Shown here: piece after piece, positions 52,192-60,611 of the stretch
How positions within the stretch are numbered: position 1 is the first letter of the stretch
How the letters are laid out: every line of letters starts with the position of its first letter
Assembly (NCBI RefSeq): GCF_051380875.1
Contig: NZ_JBNYXW010000001.1
Location: forward strand, 248,001-312,000
Direction of reading: 5' to 3'
Length of the DNA: 64,000 bases
Origin: Janthinobacterium sp051380875
GTDB lineage: Bacteria; Pseudomonadota; Gammaproteobacteria; Burkholderiales; Burkholderiaceae_D
Translations under genes and position numbers: made by a program
Notes under the pieces: generated by a model
The model's input: the letters and a program-made list of their open reading frames with translations, nothing else
Database searches by the model: none
What the model was told of the DNA's origin: nothing

Positions 52192-52704
52192 ATGAGTACC
52201 GATTTCTCCGCCTTTTCCGACGAACCAGACGAGCAAGACAGCGACGCCCCGATCCAGGAGCCGCGCCTGTGGGTGGGCAATGGCTGGACGGCGCGCGTGA
52301 TGAAGAATGAGGAAGATGAAGGCTGGGCTGTGGCCATGATCAAGGATGGCGAACCGGAGCCGGCGCTGGTGGGGCCGTGGACCATGGGCCGCGACAAGAA
52401 AAACCCCAAGCCGCTCGACGTCAACGCTTTCAATACGCTGGTGAAAACGGCGTCGGAAGTGTTGCGCCGCCACGAGCAGCAACTGCATGCGCAATTGCAC
52501 AAGAATTTGTTCGTCGCCACCGACGACGGCCAGGTCAAGGTGATGTTCGACATCGTGCCCGATGAAGACCACCCGTATGCCGAACTGAGCGCTTACGATG
52601 CGGACGGCGAACAGATTGCCAAGGTGCGTACCTCGGCCGCCTTCAAATTCAATGCCACCGCAGCGGCGAACTGGATCGCAGGCGGCTACCGCAAGCCAGG
52701 CTGA
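52192..52704 (+). CDS. Conserved-looking hypothetical cytoplasmic protein, 170 aa
   Basis: This acidic protein starts at ATG 52192. The first 25 residues are a disordered Asp/Glu/Ser stretch. A mixed alpha/beta body follows: RLWVGNGWTARVMKNEEDEG, WTMGRDKKNPKPLDVNAFN, TASEVLRRHEQQLHAQLHK and VKVMFDIVPDEDHPYAELS. No domain is recognised. It is convergent with czcA and stands alone. Confidence 0.75.
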   Translation: MSTDFSAFSDEPDEQDSDAPIQEPRLWVGNGWTARVMKNEEDEGWAVAMIKDGEPEPALVGPWTMGRDKKNPKPLDVNAFNTLVKTASEVLRRHEQQLHAQLHKNLFVATDDGQVKVMFDIVPDEDHPYAELSAYDADGEQIAKVRTSAAFKFNATAAANWIAGGYRKPG

Positions 52705-52725
52705 GTTGGCCTGCGGCAGTTTTCT

Positions 52726-55700
52726 CTATTTGCTCAACGCGTTTGCCGGGCCTGCGGTCGCGGCGGGCGTTACTGCCTCATCTTCCTTGCGGTACGCCAG
52801 CCGGTACAGGAGCGGCAGCACCAGCAGGGTCAAGGCCGTCGACGACAAGATGCCGCCTATCACCACGGTGGCCAGCGGGCGCTGCACTTCGGCGCCCGTG
52901 CCCGTGGCAATGGCCATCGGCACGAAGCCCAGCGAGGCTACCAGCGCTGTCATCAACACGGGCCGCAAGCGCGTCAGCGCGCCCACCCGTATCGCCTCCT
53001 GCAAGGGCATGCCCTGTTCGCGCAGCTGGCCGATGTAGGCGATCATCACCAGGCCGTTCAGCACGGCCACGCCGGACAGGGCGATGAAGCCCACCGCCGC
53101 CGAGATCGACATGGGAATGTCGCGCAGCCACAGGGCAATGATGCCGCCGGTCAAGGCGAACGGGATGCCGCTGAACACCAGCAAGCCATCCTTCACATTG
53201 CCGAACATGGCAAACAGCAAGACGAACACCAAGGCCAGGGCCACCGGCACCACCAGTTCCAACCGTTTCGTGGCCGACTGCAGCTGCTCGAACTGGCCGC
53301 CCCAGCTGGTCCAGTAGCCGGCCGGGATGGCTACCTGCGCCTGCAACTGCTGCGTGGCTTCGGCTACAAACGAGCCGATATCGCGCCCGCGCACATTCGC
53401 GCTGACGACGATGCGGCGCTTGCCGTCTTCGCGGCTGATCTGGTTCGGCCCCGGCGCCACCTGCAGGCTGGCCACTTCACCGAGCGGAATGAAGCGCGCG
53501 CGTCCTTCCGTGCCCGCACCCTGGGGCAGGGCGATGGGCAGGCGTTTCAATTGCTCCAGGTCGCTGCGCAGGCTGTCGGGCAGGCGCACGACGATGTCGA
53601 AACGGCGGTCGCCCTGGAACAGGGTGCCCGCCGCCTGGCCGCCGATGGCCGTGGCGATGGTCGATTGCACGTCGGCAATATTGAGGCCATAGCGGGCCGT
53701 CTGCTCGCGGTCGATCTGCACCGTCAGCATGGGCAGGCCCGTCGTCTGCTCGACTTTCACTTCCGTGGCGCCCGGGATCTTGCCCAGCACGCCAGCGATC
53801 TTCGCCGCCGTGCCGTCGAGCACGGCCATATCGTCGCCGAACAGTTTCACGGCCACATCGCTGCGCACGCCGGAAATGAGTTCATTGAAGCGCAGCTGGA
53901 TGGGCTGTGAAAACTCGTAGTTGTTGCCAGGCAAGCTGGTGGCCGTCGCCTCGATTTCCGCCAGCAATTGCTGGCGCGATTTCTTTGGTTCTGGCCACTG
54001 CGCGCGCGGCTTGAGCATGATGTAGCCATCGGAAATATTCGGCGGCATGGGGTCGGAAGCGATCTCGGCCGTGCCCGTGCGGGCAAACACGCGTTCGATT
54101 TCCTTGTGGTTTTCCATCAGGCGTTTTTCCAGCTGCTGCTGCATGGCCAGCGATTGCGTCAGGCTGGTGCCGGGGATGCGCAGGGCCTGGATGGCGATAT
54201 CGCCTTCGTTCAGGCTGGGCACGAACTCGCTGCCCATGCGCATGGCGAGCAGGCCCGACAGCACTACGGCCACCGCCGCAAACGCCAGCACGACGGGCGT
54301 GTTGCGCATCACCTTGTCCAGCATTGGTGCATACCAGCGCTTGGCGGCGCGCATGATGGCGTTTTCCTTTTCAGCCACCTTGTCGCCGATAAACAGCGCC
54401 ACGGCGGCGGGGATGAAGGTGATCGATAGCAGCATGGCGCCCAAGAGGGCGATCACCACCGTCAGGGCCATCGGCGTAAACATGCGTCCTTCCACGCCCG
54501 TCAGCGCAAAGATGGGCAGGTACACCACCATGATGATCAGCTGGCCATACAGCAAGGGGCGGCGCGCCTCTTGCGATGCCGCAAACACTTCGTGAAAGCG
54601 CTCCTGCAAGCTCAAGGGACGCCCCAGTTTCTGTTGCGCATGGGCCAGGCGGCGCACGCAGTTTTCCACGATTACCACGGCGCCATCGATGATGATGCCG
54701 AAGTCCAGCGCCCCCAGGCTCATCAGGTTGGCGCTGACTTTGTACTGCAGCATGCCCGTAAAGGTAAACAGCATGGCCAGCGGAATCACCATGGCCGTGA
54801 TGACGGCCGCGCGGATATTGCCCAGGAACAGGAACAGGATGGCGATCACCAGCACGGCGCCTTCCAGCAGGTTTTTCTTGACGGTATTGATCGCCTTGTC
54901 GACCAGAACCGTGCGGTCATACACGGTGACGGCGTGCACGCCCTTGGGCAGGCTGCGGTTGATTTCCAGCATCTTTTTATCGACCGCCTGCGACACGGCG
55001 CGGCTGTTTTGCCCGATCAGCATGAAGACCGTGCCCAGCACCACTTCACGGCCGTTTTCGGTGGCCGCGCCCGTGCGCAGTTCACGCCCGATCAGCACGT
55101 CTGCCACGTCGCGGATGCGGATCGCCACGCCCTGCACATTGGCCACGACGATGTTGCCGATATCGTCTTTCGATGCCACCTGGCCCGGCGCGCGTATCAG
55201 CAATTGCTCGCCCTGCTTTTCGATATAGCCGGCACCCACGTTGCCATTGTTGCGCTCCAGCGCCGTCACCACGTCTTGCAGGCTGATGCCATAGGCGGCC
55301 AGTTTTTCCGGAGTGGGCGCCACCTGGTACTGTTTGGCGTAGCCGCCAATGGCATTGATTTCCGTCACGCCCATGACATTGCGCAACTGCGGCTTGATGA
55401 TCCAGTCCTGGATTTCGCGCAAGTCCGTCGGCGTGTACGGCGTGCCGTCCGCCTTTTTCGCGCCGGCTTCGGTTTCCACCGTCCACAGATAGATTTCGCC
55501 GAGGCCCGTGGAGACGGGCCCCATCTTCGGCGTGATGCCTGCTGGCAAGCTCTCCTTGGCTTCCTGCAGGCGCTCGTTGATCATCTGGCGGGCAAAATAA
55601 ATGTCCGTGCCATCCTTGAAGATCACCGTCACCTGCGACAGGCCATAGCGCGACAGCGAGCGCGTCTGCTCCAGGTTGGGCAAGCCGGCCATGGCCGTCT

Positions 55701-55908
55701 CGATGGGGAAGGTGACTCGCTGTTCGGTTTCCAGCGGCGAATAGCCGGCGGACTGGGTATTGATTTGCACCTGCACGTTGGTGATGTCGGGCACGGCGTC
55801 AATGGGTAGCTTTTGATAGCTGGTGATGCCCAGGCCAGCCATGGCGGCCACGGCCAGCATCACCAGATGGCGCTGGTCGATGGCGAAGCGGATCAAGCGT
55901 TCAAACAT
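52726..55908 (-). CDS. czcA: Heavy-metal RND efflux pump, CzcA family
   Basis: This is a 1060-aa inner-membrane proton-driven pump. The start is set at ATG 55908 (MFERLIRFAIDQRH), the family N-terminus; the open frame extends 16 codons further into the czcB end. It has twelve membrane segments and two large periplasmic loops. The TM4 motif reads LDFGIIIDGAVVIVEN, with Asp402 in DFG. DFGxxxDGAxxxVEN is the signature of the Zn/Co/Cd (and Ni) group, whereas the Cu/Ag pumps have AIGAMVDAA here. With CzcB and CzcC it forms a tripartite complex across both membranes. It is the last gene of the operon. Confidence 0.94.
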   Translation of the reverse strand: MFERLIRFAIDQRHLVMLAVAAMAGLGITSYQKLPIDAVPDITNVQVQINTQSAGYSPLETEQRVTFPIETAMAGLPNLEQTRSLSRYGLSQVTVIFKDGTDIYFARQMINERLQEAKESLPAGITPKMGPVSTGLGEIYLWTVETEAGAKKADGTPYTPTDLREIQDWIIKPQLRNVMGVTEINAIGGYAKQYQVAPTPEKLAAYGISLQDVVTALERNNGNVGAGYIEKQGEQLLIRAPGQVASKDDIGNIVVANVQGVAIRIRDVADVLIGRELRTGAATENGREVVLGTVFMLIGQNSRAVSQAVDKKMLEINRSLPKGVHAVTVYDRTVLVDKAINTVKKNLLEGAVLVIAILFLFLGNIRAAVITAMVIPLAMLFTFTGMLQYKVSANLMSLGALDFGIIIDGAVVIVENCVRRLAHAQQKLGRPLSLQERFHEVFAASQEARRPLLYGQLIIMVVYLPIFALTGVEGRMFTPMALTVVIALLGAMLLSITFIPAAVALFIGDKVAEKENAIMRAAKRWYAPMLDKVMRNTPVVLAFAAVAVVLSGLLAMRMGSEFVPSLNEGDIAIQALRIPGTSLTQSLAMQQQLEKRLMENHKEIERVFARTGTAEIASDPMPPNISDGYIMLKPRAQWPEPKKSRQQLLAEIEATATSLPGNNYEFSQPIQLRFNELISGVRSDVAVKLFGDDMAVLDGTAAKIAGVLGKIPGATEVKVEQTTGLPMLTVQIDREQTARYGLNIADVQSTIATAIGGQAAGTLFQGDRRFDIVVRLPDSLRSDLEQLKRLPIALPQGAGTEGRARFIPLGEVASLQVAPGPNQISREDGKRRIVVSANVRGRDIGSFVAEATQQLQAQVAIPAGYWTSWGGQFEQLQSATKRLELVVPVALALVFVLLFAMFGNVKDGLLVFSGIPFALTGGIIALWLRDIPMSISAAVGFIALSGVAVLNGLVMIAYIGQLREQGMPLQEAIRVGALTRLRPVLMTALVASLGFVPMAIATGTGAEVQRPLATVVIGGILSSTALTLLVLPLLYRLAYRKEDEAVTPAATAGPANALSK

Positions 55909-55933
55909 GATGGTTTCCTTTGTTTTAACGTGA

Positions 55934-57118
55934 TCAGTGTTCGTGGCCGGCAGCATCTTTGCCCAGCTCGGACTTCAGCACGAAGCTGCCTTGCGCCGCG
56001 TACGGTGTGCCGGCGGCCAGGCCTTGCTTGATCTGCGTCAACTTGCCGTCGCTGCGGCCCAGCACCACGGGAGTGGCCTGGTAGCCGTGCTTCACTTGCA
56101 CGAAGACGACGGGCTTGTCTTCCACCGTCTGGATCGCTTGCGTCTGCACCGTGACGGGCGCATCGACTTCGCCGGAGACCACTTCCACACTGACGAACAG
56201 GCCCGGGCGCCAAGCCATGTCAGGGTTGGCCAGGCTGATGCGCGCCTTGGCCGTGCGCGTCTGCTCGCCCAGCAGCGCGCCCACATAGGTGATCGCGCCC
56301 TTCGCGCTGGCGTCAAACGCACTGGCTTTCACCTCCGCCTTGCCGCCTACGCGCACGGTGGCCAGGTCTTTTGCCGGCACGGCGATTTCCGCCCACACCG
56401 TCGACAGGTCGGAAATGACGAAGATATTCGCGTCTTCCTTGACCGCTTCGCCCAGCGCAATATGCTTTTCCAGCACCATGCCATCGAACGGCGCGCGGAT
56501 TTCATAGCGGTTCAGCGGCCCCTTGCCTGTGCCGGTCGCACCCAGTGCGCTGAGCTTTTGCTGCGCGTTCTGCACGGCGATTTCCGCTTCGCGCCACGCT
56601 TGCTGGGCTTGCAGATAATCTTGCTCGGCTGAAATTTTCTCGCGCCACAGCTTTTCTTCCCGTTCATACGTGGAGCGGGCCAGCGCCAAACGCCGCTGCG
56701 CCGACAGCAATTCGCTGCGCTGTTCGGATAACTCCGTGCTGGCGATGACAGCCAGCACTTGCCCCTTCTTGACCAGTTGGCCCAGATCGGCCTGCACGGC
56801 TTCCACCACGCCGGACAGGCGCGGCACGACGTGCGCCGTGCGGTCTTCGTTAAAGCGGATTTCCCCGGGCAGGGCAACGGTGGTCTTGATGCGGCCAGGC
56901 GCAGCCGTGGCGATGACGACGCCGGCTGCGTGGTTTTGCGCGGCACTCAGTTCGAGCCGGCCTTCCACTTTTTCGGGGCCATGCTCTTCCACCTTGGGGG
57001 CGGCCGCTGGCGGGGTGCTGGACTTGCCGCTACCAAGGATGAGCACTGCCAGCACGATACCGGCGGCAGCGATGGCGGCGATGGCGATCGCCTGTTTCTT
57101 GTCGAGTTTGATATTCAT
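55934..57118 (-). CDS. czcB: Periplasmic adaptor protein of the RND metal efflux system, CzcB family
   Basis: This is a 394-aa protein with one N-terminal membrane anchor (IAIAAIAAAGIVLAVLILG). It then has the adaptor layout: lipoyl half-motifs VVPRLSGVVEAVQADLGQLV and YEIRAPFDGMVLEKHIALGE, a coiled-coil hairpin between them (about residues 130-195), and a beta-barrel with VWAEIAVPAKDL. A His-containing C-terminus (AAGHEH) could bind metal. It bridges CzcA and CzcC. It is separated from czcA by 25 bp and from czcC by 12 bp. Confidence 0.93.
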   Translation of the reverse strand: MNIKLDKKQAIAIAAIAAAGIVLAVLILGSGKSSTPPAAAPKVEEHGPEKVEGRLELSAAQNHAAGVVIATAAPGRIKTTVALPGEIRFNEDRTAHVVPRLSGVVEAVQADLGQLVKKGQVLAVIASTELSEQRSELLSAQRRLALARSTYEREEKLWREKISAEQDYLQAQQAWREAEIAVQNAQQKLSALGATGTGKGPLNRYEIRAPFDGMVLEKHIALGEAVKEDANIFVISDLSTVWAEIAVPAKDLATVRVGGKAEVKASAFDASAKGAITYVGALLGEQTRTAKARISLANPDMAWRPGLFVSVEVVSGEVDAPVTVQTQAIQTVEDKPVVFVQVKHGYQATPVVLGRSDGKLTQIKQGLAAGTPYAAQGSFVLKSELGKDAAGHEH

Positions 57119-57130
57119 CTAGGGTAGTCC

Positions 57131-58369
57131 TTACAGGGAAGCTGGTGTGCCCAGCAGGCGCTCGATTTCGGCGGCGGCCTGGTGCGCTTCGGTGAGGGTG
57201 CGCAGGTACTGGTTTTTGGCTTGCAGCAAGGTGCGCTGGGCGTCGAGCACGTCGAGGAAGGCGAACTTGCCAAATTCAAAGCCCTTGCTGGCCGCGTCGT
57301 AGGCGCTTTGCGCGCCGGGCAAGATGTCGCGGCGCAAGCTTTCCACGTCCAGCCTGGCCGTGGCCAGGCGTTCGCTGGCGGCGGCCACGGCCGTTTCCAC
57401 GGCGATGCGGGCGGCGGCCAGCTCATCGCTGGCCTTGTCGCTGCGGCGCAGGGCGTCGAGCTTGTTGCCGGCATTGCGGTCGAACAGCGGTAGCGGCAGG
57501 GATAGGCCGATGATGGCCTGGTTGCGGCCCAGTTCTTCCGAACGCTTCATGCCGACGCTCACCGTCACGTCGGGCGTGGCGCGCCGCTGTTCCACGTCGA
57601 GCATGGCTTGCCGCTGCGCCAGCGCACTGTGCGCCTGGCGCACGGCGGGCGCTTGCAGCAAGCGCGCCGCCAGTTCGCTGCCGGGGGGCAGTTCTGGCAA
57701 GGTTTCCAGCCGGCCATCTGCGATGGTAAAACGGGGCGTGGCATTGCCCCACAGCGCAGCCAGGCGCTTGCGGGCGCTGGCCAGGGCGCTGCGCGCCAGG
57801 TTCAGTTCCAGCCTGACGCTGGCCTCGGCGACGCGGGCACGCGTTTCCTCGACGGGCGAGGCCTTGCCGGCCGTGACGCGGCGTGCCGTGATGTCGCTGG
57901 CGCGCGCGGCCAGGATTTGCGCGCTGTCGGCCAGGCGCAAGCCTTCCTGCGCCGCCAGCACCTCGATAAAGGCGCTGGTGATGGAGGCGCGCGTGTCGGC
58001 TTGCTGCAGGGCCAGGCTCGCTTGCGCCAGGTCCTCGCCGCGCTGGGCGACGGCCGTGCGCGCACCCCGCTTGCCGCCCAGTTCGATCAACTGGTTGAGC
58101 TGCACGGTGGTGCTGCGCGTGGCGCGGCGCGTGTCTTCCAGCAGCGTTTGCAGTTCCGGATTCGGCAGCGCGCGCGCCTGCTGCAGGGCGCCGCCCTGGG
58201 CCGCCAGCTCATGGCGGGCGGCCGACAGGGTGGCGTTGCCGCCTTCGGCGAGCAGCAGCGCGGCGGCCAAGGTCAGGGGAGCGGCAGGCTCCACAGGCGC
58301 TTGCGCATGGGAAAGATTGCCAGCCAGCAGGCCGGCAGACAGCAGTAAGACATAAAAAGATCGGTACAT
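57131..58369 (-). CDS. czcC: Outer-membrane channel of the RND metal efflux system, CzcC family
   Basis: This is a 412-aa TolC-like protein with a signal peptide (ends NLSHA). Long paired helices include ALPNPELQTLLEDTRRAT and the internal repeat part ARARVAEASVRLEL. The typical YDAASKGFEFGKFAFLDVLDAQRTL motif (shortened here) is near the end. It provides the exit duct for cations pumped by CzcA. It is the second gene of the czcICBA operon. Confidence 0.92.
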   Translation of the reverse strand: MYRSFYVLLLSAGLLAGNLSHAQAPVEPAAPLTLAAALLLAEGGNATLSAARHELAAQGGALQQARALPNPELQTLLEDTRRATRSTTVQLNQLIELGGKRGARTAVAQRGEDLAQASLALQQADTRASITSAFIEVLAAQEGLRLADSAQILAARASDITARRVTAGKASPVEETRARVAEASVRLELNLARSALASARKRLAALWGNATPRFTIADGRLETLPELPPGSELAARLLQAPAVRQAHSALAQRQAMLDVEQRRATPDVTVSVGMKRSEELGRNQAIIGLSLPLPLFDRNAGNKLDALRRSDKASDELAAARIAVETAVAAASERLATARLDVESLRRDILPGAQSAYDAASKGFEFGKFAFLDVLDAQRTLLQAKNQYLRTLTEAHQAAAEIERLLGTPASL

Positions 58370-58398
58370 CGAATTCTCCAGGACATGGAAAAAGAATT

Positions 58399-58472
58399 CG
58401 ACGGGACGCGCAGGCCTGCGCCCGGTTCTATCCAGGCGCGTTGCGCTAAGTAAACAAGGGGACGTCCCGTCG
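58399..58472. repeat. Spaced 9-bp inverted repeat between czcI and czcC
   Basis: CGACGGGAC (58399-58407) and GTCCCGTCG (58464-58472) are exact reverse complements 56 bp apart, spanning the czcI-czcC gap. They could form a long-loop stem in the mRNA and reduce or protect the downstream message. Confidence 0.4.
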
Positions 58473-58474
58473 GC

Positions 58475-58834
58475 CTAGGCGGCCGAGGACCAGTCAGGAC
58501 GCTTGGGCACGTCCGGGATGTGGGAAGCGTAAAAGAAGGGCGAGGTGTCGGCGTTCACGCAAGCCGTGTCGCCGGCGGGCAGGCTGGAGCCGGCAGGCAG
58601 CCACGCATGGCCGATGCCATGGCAGACGTTGCAGTCGCTGTGCGGCTGGCCTTTGGATTGTTTTTCAGTGTCGGCAACTGGTTTTTTCTCCGCATCCGCC
58701 TTGTGCTGGTGGTTGTGGTGGCCCAGGTGCTGCGCCGCCTTGCCTTCTTCGTGCAGGCAATACGCGCTCGCCGCTGCCCAGGACATCTGGAGCGGAAGCA
58801 CGAACAGCAGCAGGAACAGGAAGAATCGTCGCAT
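58475..58834 (-). CDS. czcI: CzcI-like small periplasmic metal-binding protein
   Basis: This is a 119-aa protein from ATG 58834 with a signal peptide (LLLFVLPLQMSWA). The mature part has AYCLHEEGKAAQHLGHHNHQHK, abbreviated here as a His-rich region, and DCNVCHGIGHAWLP. The pattern, a Cys-x-His cluster, His-rich linker and CxxCH, is that of CzcI of Cupriavidus, a periplasmic regulator or metal buffer encoded upstream of czcCBA. It is the first gene of the metal efflux operon. The gap to the upstream protease gene is only 48 bp. Confidence 0.82.
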   Translation of the reverse strand: MRRFFLFLLLFVLPLQMSWAAASAYCLHEEGKAAQHLGHHNHQHKADAEKKPVADTEKQSKGQPHSDCNVCHGIGHAWLPAGSSLPAGDTACVNADTSPFFYASHIPDVPKRPDWSSAA

Positions 58835-58882
58835 GGTGACGGTTATTGTACAGAAAGGCGGGCGAGCGCGCCCTGGCACGCC

Positions 58883-60430
58883 TTAGCGCGGCTGGGCGCG
58901 CCAGGCTTTCAGCTGGGCGGCGATGGCCTTGCCCTGGAATAGTTGTGGCTCGGAATGTTCTTCCTCGTCCATGCCGCCTTCGCGGAAGTCGGCCGCTTCA
59001 CGCGCCTGTACCAGCACCCTGGCTTGCTCGAACGCCTCGGCAAAGCCGGCGCTTTGCGGCAGCGCTTGCTTGAAATACGCTTCGCTGAAGTAGGTGAAAT
59101 CATTCTGGTCGTCGCAGCCGAACGAGGTGCGGTCGCTGCGCGCGGCCGTGATGATGAGGGTGTTGTCATCCTTCAAGGGCGCGATGAAGCCGCCCGCATA
59201 GCAGGCCGAGACGACGATGACTTTCCAGCGGATGCCGCTGTGCTTGAGCATGATTGCCAGTTCTTGCGCGGGCAGGCTGTGCAAGTCCATGCCGTTTTGC
59301 GCCAGCGCCAGTGCGTGCTCGGGCGAGCCATGGCTGGTGAGGAAGAGGAACAGGATGTCATTGCTCTTGTCCATCTTCGCGCCAAAGGATTCCAGGCTGG
59401 CGCGGATGCTGGTGCGCGTGGCCATCGGCTGCTGCGCCACCGTGTTGCGGCTATTGACGAGCATCAGGGAGCGGCCCACGGTGTCGTAATCGCGGTCGAA
59501 CTGGCGCTGCACGAACGCCGTTTCGCGGTGAAATACTTCCTGCGCGCCATCGCCGGCCACGCCCAGCAGGTACAGATTGATCTTTTTCGCCGGATCGCGC
59601 GGTGCGATGCGCGCCAAGGCCCCGTCGAGCAGGGTGCGCTGGTTGTACAGGGCCAGTTCGAGGTTGTCGCGCGTGAGCTTGTCGGCGGCCGGGTCGTCAA
59701 GCTGGCCTTCGCTCCAGTTGCCGCTGTCTTCGCGCCGGCCATCGGCCTGTGCCACGGCGTAGCGCAGCACGCCGTGGCCCTCGAACTGGCCATTCTTGAA
59801 GCTGCCCCGGTATTCATCGCCCTCGGCCGTGCGCAAGACGCCTTCGCCCTCGAACTTCCAGTCTTTCAGTTCGCCTTCGTAGACGATGCCGTCGCTGGTG
59901 GTGACTTTCGCCTTGCCCAGCACTTGTCCTTGCACAAACTGGCCTGTAAAGACGCTGCCGTCGGTATCGGTCAGCTTGCCGGCGCCGTGCGGGCGCCAGT
60001 GCTTGAAGTGTCCTTCGAAGGTGGCGCCATCGGCGCCCTGGAAGCGGCCTTCCCCCTCGAAGCTGCCCTTGATGAAGCTGCCCGCATAGCGTTCGCCCTT
60101 GGGCGAAGTGTAGCGTCCCGGGCCATCGAAGGCGCCTTGGCGGAAGGCGCCAACGTATTCCACGCCCGAGGCCTGGCGCAGCTTGCCCTGGCCGGAAAAC
60201 ACGCCGCGCGCAAAGCCCCCTGCATAAAACGCGCCGCTCGCGTATTCGAGGCGGCCCTGGCCCTGCATCTTGCCCTCGACCAGTGGACCAAAGTAGCGCC
60301 CGCCATCGGCCGTCTCCGCCGCCGGCGCCTTTGCCGGCGCGGCGCACAGCGGCGGCATGCCCAGCGCGGCAAACGCCAGCAGGGCGGCGAGGGTGTAGGG
60401 ACGAAGGGCGGCGCGGAGCGTGGCGGTCAT
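58883..60430 (-). CDS. Secreted protein with MORN repeats and a C13 (legumain/caspase-fold) peptidase domain
   Basis: This is a 515-aa protein with a signal peptide (to about residue 31, ending LCAAPA). Residues about 45-235 are some eight MORN-type repeats (for example GKMQGQGRLEYASGAFYAGG and GSFEGEGRFQGADGATFEGH). Residues 260-480 form a caspase-fold domain with the dyad His367 (FLFLTSHGSPEH) and Cys410 (VIVVSACYAGGF). HG and SACYAGGF are the signatures of C13 peptidases. INLYLLGVAGDGAQEVFHRE and VGRSLMLVNSRNT are also typical. A periplasmic or outer-membrane location is likely. The substrate is unknown. It lies upstream of czcI on the same strand but is probably independent. Confidence 0.85.
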   Translation of the reverse strand: MTATLRAALRPYTLAALLAFAALGMPPLCAAPAKAPAAETADGGRYFGPLVEGKMQGQGRLEYASGAFYAGGFARGVFSGQGKLRQASGVEYVGAFRQGAFDGPGRYTSPKGERYAGSFIKGSFEGEGRFQGADGATFEGHFKHWRPHGAGKLTDTDGSVFTGQFVQGQVLGKAKVTTSDGIVYEGELKDWKFEGEGVLRTAEGDEYRGSFKNGQFEGHGVLRYAVAQADGRREDSGNWSEGQLDDPAADKLTRDNLELALYNQRTLLDGALARIAPRDPAKKINLYLLGVAGDGAQEVFHRETAFVQRQFDRDYDTVGRSLMLVNSRNTVAQQPMATRTSIRASLESFGAKMDKSNDILFLFLTSHGSPEHALALAQNGMDLHSLPAQELAIMLKHSGIRWKVIVVSACYAGGFIAPLKDDNTLIITAARSDRTSFGCDDQNDFTYFSEAYFKQALPQSAGFAEAFEQARVLVQAREAADFREGGMDEEEHSEPQLFQGKAIAAQLKAWRAQPR

Positions 60431-60611
60431 GAGGACGGTCTGGTCTGTAGGGAGGGCCTAGTCTGCCACTGTATCGCTAGCGTGGCAAATGCTTGCGTGG
60501 CGTGCGTTGTCCTGCCTCAAGGCAATTTTCTCCGTTTATGCCGTGCCAAGGCTGGGCTGAACTGATAATATTGATTTTCAGAACATATATACAAAAGGCA
60601 AGCGTAAATAC

